A stretch of 64,000 bases of DNA from NCBI GenBank assembly GCA_963678705.1, contig OY783207.1, positions 62,001 through 126,000 of the forward strand. The letters are read 5' to 3'. Position numbers and translations under genes: made by a program. Position 1 is the first letter of the stretch. Every line of letters starts with the position of its first letter. This DNA is from Panorpa germanica (taxonomy: Eukaryota > Arthropoda > Insecta > Mecoptera > Panorpidae). The notes under the pieces were generated by a model. The model saw only the letters and a list, made by a program, of their open reading frames with translations, made no database searches and was not told the origin of the DNA. Below, in pieces: positions 1 through 10,999 of the stretch.

Positions 1-80
1 TTACTGGAATTTAAATTTTTACATGAAGTTCAAGCCACACACAAAAGGCAAACGTCGCTAGCGACGGGGGTAAAAGCTAG
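1..80 (+). mobile_element. Helitron-type 3' terminus
   Basis: A perfect 14-bp palindrome, CGTCGCTAGCGACG, lies at 53-66. It is followed by about ten bases and then CTAG at 77-80 with a T after it. Helitrons are known to end in a short hairpin followed by CTRR, inserted before a T, so this fits a Helitron 3' end whose body lies left of the window. The end abuts the first base of the giant tandem repeat. A similar hairpin plus CTAG-T occurs at 34,030-34,056. Confidence 0.55.
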
Positions 81-928
81 TTATATCTAAATAATTGTTA
101 ACTACATTTAGTCCAGTTAAAAAAAGATAAGAATATCAACATTTTTAATAATAGTAATGGAATAGCAAAAATGTAAACAATATACTTTAGTGGCAGTGAC
201 AAGTTTTCATTATAAACTTAATTACTTCAATTTAATTGTAGTGTGAAAGTGTTTTACTTTTTTTTTTAACTTTCCAATGGTCCAGTATTTATTTCTAGAA
301 AATCTTTCGCATCATAAAATTCATTGGCAAATATCTTTTTTGCTTATTATGTATAATAATATTTTAAACTGTTTCAGACATTGATCTACGAATTGGTATA
401 TTAGTTATTATTATAAGCCAGAGTTTCGGGGAGATACTGATAAAGACACAAGATAAGTCAAATTTATATAAACTATAAAAGAATTCAATTCTCATTAAAA
501 ATATTAAATTTAAAATTACACCATATTTGTTTTTTAGTATGTATCGACCTGAATATTATTTTGGATAAATTATTTGAACAAAGTAGCGAATGTGGTCTTC
601 TCTGCTTATCCTTGGTTCGATACCAAAAGTGATTTGATCATCTCCCAAGATAATATTTGATTTTTTTTGTTGTAAACTTCAAGTAAGTAAAATAGCGAAT
701 ATCTATATTTTGTGTTGATTATTTTAATATGCATAGATAGATTTTTAATTAATAATTTTACAAATATTCCTAATACTTTGTGCAATTACATTCTTCTTTT
801 TAACATTTGCTAATTGTATCTAACATTACCTATATAGCGTAGCATACATATTTGTGGAAGATTATTAAGAATACAACACTTATAACGGAATTTATTTTTC
901 ATTTAATTTCATTTTAATATATTTTCAG

Positions 929-1878
929 TTTGCTACTGTCTGTAGATTGTACAAAACCTAAAGGCTGGAGAAGATCAAATCTTGAAGTAAATCACAAATT
1001 TGGGATTTAAGGTAAACTTACATGTTTTTACATAAGATATATGCATGCATTTACTTTTTAAGTGGTTTATATACTTCAATTACTACTTAAAAATGAATTT
1101 ATTATGTCGAATATAATAACGTTATTGTTTTTATAATTATTAACAAACATATTTATGTATTTCAGAACTCACGCGCAAAACTTTTTTGTTACTTCAATAA
1201 TATATCCGCTAAGATGTTGGTTACTAATTTTGGACCAGAATACAAATAAGATCTTTTAAGTTATTATTTTTGAAAAGTGTTACTCATCTTGCTGCGGCTG
1301 GGATATTATTATCTCGCGTTTGTTCAATCACAGCGATGTACTAAAGGTAAATGGTATGGCTGTTTTATTTTTCCTGTCCCCCTTTTCTTATTTCTCAATA
1401 TATATCTCTTCCCATTGTTAACTTATTTATATTTTTCTTTTCTTTTTAGCTTGGCCGTTTGGAGTTCTTTGGATATTGCTAAATATTTGACAATAGCAAA
1501 ACTATAAGCAAGTAACTTAATAATATATACACTTTCTATTACATGACAATAGTACTAATATTTATTTAATGTAGTAGAGTATAGAAACATAGAAATTACT
1601 TAGAGCAACAAATTTGGATTTCTTTTACACTTAAAGCTTAATCATCTTAGTTAATACTTTTAAACCTCACAGTTTAATTTTTGAGTTTTTGACATAGATA
1701 GTTATTGCTCGTTTGACTATTGGTAATGCTATTTTTTTTTCATAATTTCACCTTTCTACTTGATTAAAGGAGTTACACATATGTTCTACTGAGAATAAAT
1801 GGGAGTTAAGGGTTCTGATTCTAGTACGGGATGAGTGGTGAGAGGAATGTAGGATCTTTTGTTCCGGGATTAAGTCAG
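929..1878 (+). other. Exon-like cassette (putative spliced noncoding RNA), unit 1
   Basis: Possible exons are bounded by consensus splice signals: 929-1,011 (after TTTTCAG, before GTAAAC), 1,166-1,346 (after ATTTCAG, before GTAAAT) and a third from 1,450 (after TTTTTAG), followed by GCAAGT near 1,507. A last block ends at 1,878 before GTGAGA. The intron 1,347-1,449 is 103 bp with a pyrimidine-rich tract. No long frame is kept when the exons are put together, so a noncoding product is more likely than a protein. In this unit the acceptor before the last exon reads TTTCAC, whereas units 2 and 3 read TTTCAG. Transcription is inferred, not shown. Confidence 0.35.
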
Positions 1879-3399
1879 GTGAGAAAGTTATTTTACTTTT
1901 TTTTTTTAAATATTTCTATTTTTATTTGGAAAATATATTCTGGATTATGAAATCTGCAATTCTCCTATAATTAACACATATACTTCTGGGCTGTTGTAAA
2001 TATTATAACAATTATTAACAACTGTTATAATATATAAATAATAATAAAAATAAGAGAACCAACCTACATATTTATTAATAATAATAGATTATCAAAATTG
2101 AAAACAGTTATTAGTTAATAACAGTGAAAAGTTTTCATTATATAATTTAAATTACGAGAGTTCGGCGGTGACTTATTCTTATAACAAGTTTTGTCGTATA
2201 AATATTTCTACGAATCAATAAAAAAGCATGAATCGCCGGCGATCCTTCTTAATTTGAACTATAATAGTTTTGTTCCATAATAAAATACAAGATATGAAAT
2301 TACATCCGTACAAAACCCCGAACAAGTATAGTGTTATTTTTTTTTAATAATTTTGTATAAAGTAATAGGTTTCATAAATGAAATAAACAAAGTGAAAGTG
2401 TAGGTGATTAGCTAGTTTATCCTAAGTCACAAAACTTTAAGCAAAGTCGTAATAAATAGTAACTTTTTTTTTGTATATTGGTATATTATATGTTGTTCTA
2501 TTGTGTTCTATTGTGACGAAAGGCGGCTACGTTTTTGTTCGAAACATATAAATACAGAATTTAAAAAATCAATATATTTTAAACCAATTTTATGAACTTA
2601 GTCTCATTTACTCTTTAAGTGCTCATATATCGTCATTCATTGTAAGTGAATATCCATTGTGCGGGTATCTCTTATCATATGTTTTTTTTTTAATATTTAG
2701 TCATAAATAAAATAATATCAGAATTTAAAGCTAACGAATTGTATTTTTGGTTGCAGGTAACTTAATTCACCGGAAGAAGGTTAGTATGGTAATGGTAGTG
2801 TAAATGATAACTAATTTTTAATCAGACTGTTCCGAATATCATAATAAATTCGGACATGCATTTAAAATAGTTCTATCTAAACATGTGATCAATAAAATTA
2901 TTTTTAGTAAAACATATGGCTTGCTAAACTGCAAGTTCATTTTTAAGTGACGATGAAGAATAACAAAATTTGAGTAGTAGTTATTCTTTAGTCAAATTTA
3001 AGCTCGTACTATGTGCAATATGCTAAGTTGCATATTTATATTTCAATGATTCTGTCAAATTGAAGAATGACGAAATAATTGTTCGAGGAATTAAAGTTAT
3101 TAAGATAATTAATAATCTTCATTATTCTTTAGAATATGTTAAGTTGCATATTTATCAATGTTTCTGAAGAATTAAAAAGAGAATCTTCCAGATTCTGCTA
3201 CTAATATTGATATTGCTATTACAATATCATAATATGCACTGAAACTGTGAATGCACTACATTTGCGCAAATTTATAAATGGAATCTCCTAGCTGATATCT
3301 TCTGGCTATTACTTCAGAACAGAAACATGTGTATGTCATACTTTATGTTCCACTGCACTTCTAACTGTTACTTTTGCATTACGTTATGAATGGAATCTA

Positions 3400-6300
3400 C
3401 TAACTTTGGATTACTCTGGAACTGAAACCATTTCGCACCGCATAGATTAGAATATCATCTTCACGGACTAGTAAAAACTCCTTCTGGACGAGGTTATAAA
3501 TCGAATATACCTTTGCAGTTACACTGGAAAACAAATAGAAGCTATCCCTTTATTGAAGTCCTGCTACTCCTATCTACTGTTAGGATTTCATCTCTACTAG
3601 ATGGTGTTCTGCACTTTTACACTAGGTTATGGATGGAATCTTCTAGCTGTGGATTACTTCGGCAGTGAAATCATTTCAACCAAATCTTTTCTATATTTTG
3701 CCGTAACGCAGCTGCTGTTAGGATATCATCTTTACGGACTAGCAAAATCATCATCTAGACAAGGTTATAAATCGAATATATCTTTGCTGTTACTCTGGAA
3801 GATAAACACAAGTTATCCCGTTTTTGAACTCCTGTTACTCGTATCTGCTGTCAGGATTTCCTCTCTACTGGAACACTTTTGCACTAGGTTATGGATAAAA
3901 TCTTCTAGCTGTGGATTACTTCGACAGTGAATTCATTTCTCCGAAATCTTTTTCATAGTTTGCTGTAACGCAGCTGCTGTTAGGATATCATCTTTACGGA
4001 CTAGCAAAATTTTGTTCTGGACGAAGTTATAAATCGAATATACCTTTGCAGTTACACTGGAAAACAAATAGAAGCTATCCCTTTATTGAAGTCCTGCTAC
4101 TCCTATCTACTGTTAGGATTTCATCTCTACTAGATGGTGTTCTGCACTTTTACACTAGGTTATGGATGGAATCTTCTAGCTGTGGATTACTTCGGCAGTG
4201 AAATCATTTCAACCAAATCTTTTCTATATTTTGCCGTAACGCAGCTGCTGTTAGGATATCATCTTTACGGACTAGCAAAATCATCATCTAGACAAGGTTA
4301 TAAATCGAATATATCTTTGCTGTTACTCTGGAAGATAAACACAAGTTATCCCGTTTTTGAACTCCTGTTACTCGTATCTGCTGTCAGGATTTCCTCTCTA
4401 CTGGAACACTTTTGCACTAGGTTATGGATAAAATCTTCTAGCTGTGGATTACTTCGACAGTGAATTCATTTCTCCGAAATCTTTTTCATAGTTTGCTGTA
4501 ACGCAGCTGCTGTTAGGATATCATCTTTACGGACTAGCAAAATTTTGTTCTGGACGAAGTTATAAATCGAATATATCTTTGCTGTTACTCTGGAAGATAA
4601 ACACAAGTTATCCCGTTTTTGAAGTCCTGCTACTTCTGTCAGGATTTCATCTCTACTGGAACACTTTTGCACTAGGTTATGGATGAAATCTTCTAGCTGT
4701 GGTTTACTTCGACAGTGAATTCATTGCTCCCAAATCTTTTCTATATTTTGCCGTAGCGAAGCTGCTGTTAGGATATCATCTTTACGGACTAGCAATATCT
4801 CCATCTGGACGAAGTTATAAATCGAATAAATCTTTGCTGTTACTCTGGAAGACAAACACAAGTTATCGCGTTTTTGAAGTCCTGCTACTCCTATCTGCTG
4901 TTAGGATATCATCTTTACGGACTAGCAATATCTCCATCAGGACGATGTTATAAATCGAATATATCTTTGCTGTTACTCTGGAAGACAAACACAAGTTATC
5001 CCGTTTTTGAAGTCCTGCTACTTCTATCTGCTGTCACGATTTCATATCTACTGGAACACTGTGTTCTGCATTTTTGCACTAGGTTTTGGATGGAATATTC
5101 TAGCTGTGGATTACTTCGACAGTGTATTCATTTTTCCCAAATCTTTTCCTTATTTTGCCGTAGCGAAGCTGCTGTTAGGATATCATCTTTACGGACTACC
5201 AAAATCTTCATATGGACGGGGTTATAAAATGATAATATCTTAGCTGTTATACTGGAAAACAAAGAGAAGCCATCCCTTTATTGAAGTTCTGCTACTCCTA
5301 TCTGCTGTTAGGATTCATCTCTACCAGAACGGTGTTCTTCACTTTTGCACTTGGTTATGGATGGAATCTTCTAGCTGTGGATTACTTTGACAGTGAATTC
5401 ATTTCTCCCAAATCTTTTTCATATTTTGCTGTAACGCAGGTGCTGTTAAAATATCATCTTTACGGACTAGCAAAATCTCCATCTAGACGAGGTTATAAAT
5501 CGAATATATCTTTGCTGTTATACCGGATAACAAAGAGAAGCCATCCCTTTATTGAAGTTTTGCTACTCCTGCTACTTTTGCACTAGGTTATGGATGGAAT
5601 CTTCTAGCTGTGAATTACTTCGATAGCGAAATCATTGCTCCCAAATCTTTTTCATATTTTGCTGTAACGCAGCTGCTGTTAGGATATCATCTTTACGGAC
5701 TAGCAAAATCTTCTTCTGGAAGAAGTTATAAATCGAAAATATCGTTGCTGTTACTCTGGAATGCAAACACAAGCATCCCGTTTTTGAAGTCCTGCTTCTT
5801 CTATCTGCTGTCAGGATTTCATCTCTGCAGGAACGGTGTTCTGCACTTTTGCACTAGGTTTTGGATCGAATTTTCTAGCTGTGGATTACTTCGACAGTGT
5901 ATTCATTTCTCTCAAATCTTTTACATGTTTTGCCGTAGCGAAGCTTCTGTTAGCATCTTTACGGACTACCAAAATCTCTACCTGGACGAGGTTATAAATC
6001 GAATATATCCTTGCTGTTATACTGGAAAACATTGAGAAGCCATTCCTTTATTGAAGTTCTGCTACGCCTATCTGCTGTTAGGATTCATCTCTACCAGAAC
6101 GGTGTTCTTCACTTTTACACTAGGTTATGGATGGAATCTTCTAGCTGTGGATTACTCTGGAAGTGGAATCATTTTAGATTAATCTTTTCTATGTTGCGCC
6201 ACAATGTAGCTGCTTTTTGGATATCATCGTCACGGAAAAGCAAAAGCTCCATCTGGACAAGGTTATAAATCGAATATATCTTTGCTGTTACTCTGGAAAA

Positions 6301-6530
6301 CAAACACAAGCCATCCCGTTTTTGAAGTCTTGCTACTTCTATCTGCTGTTAGGATTTCATCTCTACTGGAACGGTGATCTATAATGTTGTACTCGGTTAT
6401 GGGTAGAACCTTCTAGCTCTGGACTACTCGGACAGTAAAATTATTTCGCTAAAATCTTTTCTATATTTTGGCGTAATGCAGCTGCTGTTTGGATATTATC
6501 TGCACGGGCATAATCAAAAATACGTCTGCA
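3400..6530 (+). repeat. Nested array of ~265-bp monomers, unit 1
   Basis: The motif TTCTAGCTGTGGATTACTT recurs at 3,641, 3,902, 4,174, 4,436, 4,691, 5,098, 5,369, 5,602, 5,873, 6,139 and, degenerate, 6,411. Most spacings are 233-272 bp. One longer spacing covers a partly deleted monomer. Monomers at both ends are the most diverged, as expected when unequal exchange homogenises the middle of an array. The long open frames within it come from the repeat's low stop density and are not taken as proteins. Confidence 0.92.
3490..4555 (+). repeat. 533-bp local tandem duplication inside the array
   Basis: The stretch beginning at 3,601 is repeated identically at 4,134, an offset of 533 bp or two monomers. 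The duplicate is absent from unit 2, where a single copy begins at 11,202. This marks a very recent two-monomer duplication in unit 1. Confidence 0.85.
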
Positions 6531-6957
6531 GCAGAATTTAAATTTGAGAATTGGAATTTTCTTGCAGTTAGTCTGCTAAGTTACATAATATTGTTTATAT
6601 CTGTATGATTTTGCTAACAGACACTTGTTTAATTTATACCAGAAACCGTTGTATTTTTATCTTCATACTTCATTTAAATCAAAAATATCCATGCCGACTT
6701 TAATGTTGTGCTAATTTCATTGTATAATAATTAATCATGATCAGTTTGGATAGAACATTTATAATTTTTTTGTATTACTTTTTTTACATCCAATTGAGTC
6801 TTATCCCGGTAACAACAGCGGTTGGTTGTTATAGATTTACGATGGTTAGCTTATCCTTGGATATGTAAGTAGCGTGAGTGTCTGTTAGACAGGCGTTAAA
6901 TACATCAGTATTACGTATGCGGTCATTCGTCAAGCGCTACATAACAGCAATTGACAT

Positions 6958-7500
6958 AGCGACATCACATCCTCTACTTTAGCGCGTTCTAGTCTTGGTG
7001 CGTTTGTACAAACCCAGCGTTTGTACAATCACAGCGATGTACTAAAGGTAAATGTATGGCTGTTGTACTCCTTCTTTCCCATTTTTCCTATTCCTCACAT
7101 ATCTTTTTTCCCTTTGTTAAGTTATTTATGTGTTTTTTTTCTTTCTTTATACATGCAATAAAACGTCTTCTTTTTTAATTATTTTAGCTTGGGTACATGG
7201 AGTTCTTTGGATATTGCTAAAAGTTTGACAAGAACAGAATTATAAGTAAGTTATTTATTTTCATATTAGTTTTATTTTTGATTCCTTGATTCCTTGACAT
7301 AGATCTTAGCGCTAGTTTGTAATACTTTTTGTAACTCTTTGTAATACTATTTCATAATTTCAGAATACTATTTGACCGAAAGAGTTACACACATGTTCTA
7401 CTGAGAATAAATGGAAGTTAAGGTTGCTGACATTTCTACGGGTTGAGGGGCGGTGGATGTAGTAATTTCTGTAGCAGGTTTTATTCCGGGATTAAGTTAG
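6958..7500 (+). other. Diverged exon-like cassette (second type), unit 1
   Basis: This block is a diverged relative of the 1,300-1,880 cassette. Exon-like parts are strongly alike, for example CACAGCGATGTACTAAAG before GTAAAT at 7,048 and GGAGTTCTTTGGATATTGC after TTTTAG at 7,187. The intron between them is 140 bp here and 103 bp in the other cassette, with little similarity. The following exon ends at a GTAAGT at 7,246, and another runs 7,364-7,500 after TTTCAG. Conserved exons with diverged introns argue for real splicing. Confidence 0.35.
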
Positions 7501-8527
7501 GTGAAAAAATTATTTTGCTTTTTAAAAATGATATTTATATTTTGAGTTCGAAAATATATTCTGGTTTACAGAACCTGCAATTTCCAATAATTAACACATA
7601 TATAATACCATAATTCCGGGCTGTTGTAAATATTATAAGAATTAATAACAACTTTTATAATATACAAATGAATCTAATATAATATCTAAATAATTGTTAA
7701 CTACATTTAGTCCAGTTAAAAAAAGATAAGAATATCAACATTTTTAATAATAGTAATGGAATAGCAAAAATGTAAACAATATACTTTAGTGGCAGTGACA
7801 AGTTTTCATTATAAACTTAATTACTTCAATTTAATTGTAGTGTGAAAGTGTTTTACTTTTTTTTTTAACTTTCCAATGGTCCAGTATTTATTTCTAGAAA
7901 ATCTTTCGCATCATAAAATTCATTGGCAAATATCTTTTTTGCTTATTATGTATAATAATATTTTAAACTGTTTCAGACATTGATCTACGAATTGGTATAT
8001 TAGTTATTATTATAAGCCAGAGTTTCGGGGAGATACTGATAAAGACACAAGATAAGTCAAATTTATATAAACTATAAAAGAATTCAATTCTCATTAAAAA
8101 TATTAAATTTAAAATTACACCATATTTGTTTTTTAGTATGTATCGACCTGAATATTATTTTGGATAAATTATTTGAACAAAGTAGCGAATGTGGTCTTCT
8201 CTGCTTATCCTTGGTTCGATACCAAAAGTGATTTGATCATCTCCCAAGATAATATTTGATTTTTTTTGTTGTAAACTTCAAGTAAGTAAAATAGCGAATA
8301 TCTATATTTTGTGTTGATTATTTTAATATGCATAGATAGATTTTTAATTAATAATTTTACAAATATTCCTAATACTTTGTGCAATTACATTCTTCTTTTT
8401 AACATTTGCTAATTGTATCTAACATTACCTATATAGCGTAGCATACATATTTGTGGAAGATTATTAAGAATACAACACTTATAACGGAATTTATTTTTCA
8501 TTTAATTTCATTTTAATATATTTTCAG

Positions 8528-9476
8528 TTTGCTACTGTCTGTAGATTGTACAAAACCTAAAGGCTGGAGAAGATCAAATCTTGAAGTAAATCACAAATTT
8601 GGGATTTAAGGTAAACTTACATGTTTTTACATAAGATATATGCATGCATTTACTTTTTAAGTGGTTTATATACTTCAATTACTACTTAAAAATGAATTTA
8701 TTATGTCGAATATAATAACGTTATTGTTTTTATAATTATTAACAAACATATTTATGTATTTCAGAACTCACGCACAAAACTTTTTTGTTACTTCAATAAT
8801 ATATCCGCTAAGATGTTGGTTACTAATTTTGGACCAGAATACAAATAAGATCTTTTAAGTTATTATTTTTGAAAAGTGTTACTCATCTTGCTGCGGCTGG
8901 GATATTATTATCTCGCGTTTGTTCAATCACAGCGATGTACTAAAGGTAAATGGTATGGCTGTTTTATTTTTCCTGTCCCCCTTTTCTTATTTCTCAATAT
9001 ATATCTCTTCCCATTGTTAACTTATTTATATTTTTCTTTTCTTTTTAGCTTGGCCGTTTGGAGTTCTTTGGATATTGCTAAATATTTGACAATAGCAAAA
9101 CTATAAGCAAGTAACTTAATAATATATACACTTTCTATTACATGACAATAGTACTAATATTTATTTAATGTAGTAGAGTATAGAAACATAGAAATTACTT
9201 AGAGCAACAAATTTGGATTTCTTTTACACTTAAAGCTTAATCATCTTAGTTAATACTTTTAAACCTCACAGTTTAATTTTTGACTTTTTGACATAGATAG
9301 TTATTGCTCGTTTGACTATTGGTAATGCTATTTTTTTTCATAATTTCAGCTTTCTACTTGATTAAAGGAGTTACACATATGTTCTACTGAGAATAAATGG
9401 GAGTTAAGGGTTCTGATTCTAGTACGGGATGAGTGGTGAGAGGAATGTAGGATCTTTTGTTCCGGGATTAAGTCAG
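8528..9476 (+). other. Exon-like cassette, unit 2
   Basis: Counterpart of the cassette at 929-1,878, shifted by 7,599 bp, with the same donors and acceptors. Its last exon-like block (9,350-9,476) has an intact AG acceptor and a GTAAGA donor, both better than those in unit 1. Confidence 0.35.
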
Positions 9477-10999
9477 GTAAGAAAGTTATTTTACTTTTTT
9501 TTTTTTAAATATTTCTATTTTTATTTGGAAAATATATTCTGGATTATGAAATCTGCAATTCTCCTATAATTAACACATATACTTCTGGGCTGTTGTAAAT
9601 ATTATAACAATTAATAACAACTGTTATAATATATAAATAATAATAAAAATAAGAGAACCAACCTACATATTTATTAATAATAATAGATTATCAAAATTGA
9701 AAACAGTAATTAGTTAATAACAGTGAAAAGTTTTCATTATATAATTTAAATTACGAGAGTTCGGCGGTGACTTATTCTTATAACAAGTTTTGTCGTATAA
9801 ATATTTCTACGAATCAATAAAAAAGCATGAATCGCCGGCGATCCTTCTTAATTTGAACTATAATAGTTTTGTTCCATAATAAAATACAAGATATGAAATT
9901 ACATCCGTACAAAACCCCGAACAAGTATAGTGTTATTTTTTTTTTTATAAAATTTGTATAAAATAATAGGTTTCATAAATGAAATAAACAAAGTGAAAGT
10001 GTAGGTGATTAGCTAGTTTATCCTAAGTCACAAAACTTTAAGCAAAGTCGTAATAAATAGTAACTTTTTTTTTGTATATTGGTATATTATATGTTGTTCT
10101 ATTGTGTTCTATTGTGACGAAAGGCGGCTACGTTTTTGTTCGAAACATATAAATACAGAATTTAAAAAATCAATATATTTTAAACCAATTTTATGAACTT
10201 AATCTCATTTACTCTTTAAGTGCTCATATATCGTCATTCATTGTAATTGAATATCCATTGTGCGGGTATCTCTTATCATATGTTTTTTTTTTAATATGTA
10301 GTCATAAATAAAATAATATCAGAATTTAAAGCTAACGAATTGTATTTTTGGTTGCAGGTAACTTAATTCACCGGAAGGAGGTTAGTATGGTAATGGTAGT
10401 GTAAATGATAACTAATTTTTAATCAGACTGTTCCGAATATCATAATAAATTCGGACATGCATTTAAAATAGTTCTATCTAAACATGTGATCAATAAAATT
10501 ATTTTTAGTAAAACATATGGCTTGCTAAACTGCAAGTTCATTTTTAAGTGACGATGAAGAATAACAAAATTTGAGTAGTAGTTATTCTTTAGTCAAATTT
10601 AAGCTCGTACTATGTGCAATATGCTAAGTTGCATATTTATATTTCAATGATTCTGTCAAATTGAAGAATGACGAAATAATTGTTCGAGGAATTAAAGTTA
10701 TTAAGATAATTAATAATCTTCATTATTCTTTAGAATATGTTAAGTTGCATATTTATCAATGTTTCTGAAGAATTAAAAAGAGAATCTTCCAGATTCTGCT
10801 ACTAATATTGATATTGCTATTACAATATCATAATATGCACTGAAACTGTGAATGCACTACATTTGCGCAAATTTATAAATGGAATCTCCTAGCTGATATC
10901 TTCTGGCTATTACTTCAGAACAGAAACATGTGTATGTCATACTTTATGTTCCACTGCACTTCTAACTGTTACTTTTGCATTACGTTATGAATGGAATCT

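Larger units (their letters stand above)
82..7681 (+). repeat. Giant tandem repeat, unit 1 (7,599 bp)
   Basis: The sequence from base 83 recurs nearly unchanged from 7,682 and again from 16,052, giving offsets of 7,599 and 8,370 bp. The unit holds a cassette with splice-like exons (929-1,878), a second related region starting near 2,090, an array of about 265-bp monomers (about 3,400-6,530), a spacer, and a diverged second cassette (about 6,958-7,500). The stretch near 190-250 resembles that near 2,130-2,400, and 1,300-2,060 resembles 7,010-7,680. One unit is therefore itself an old duplication of two subunits. No convincing protein-coding frame crosses it. Confidence 0.93.

Noticed and set aside
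1277-1507. A 76-codon frame identical in three units (1,277, 8,876, 17,246).
   Set aside because: It reads straight through a good 103-bp intron (GTAAAT...TTTTTAG) and is not preserved in the diverged cassette. Identity between units reflects recent duplication, not selection.
3601-6268. Several open frames of 80-140 codons in the 265-bp array (and 11,202-14,356, up to 193 codons) with Tyr/Leu/Ser-rich repeats.
   Set aside because: Frames change from monomer to monomer and stop at non-homologous places. The composition follows the DNA repeat, and neither strand keeps one frame through the array.
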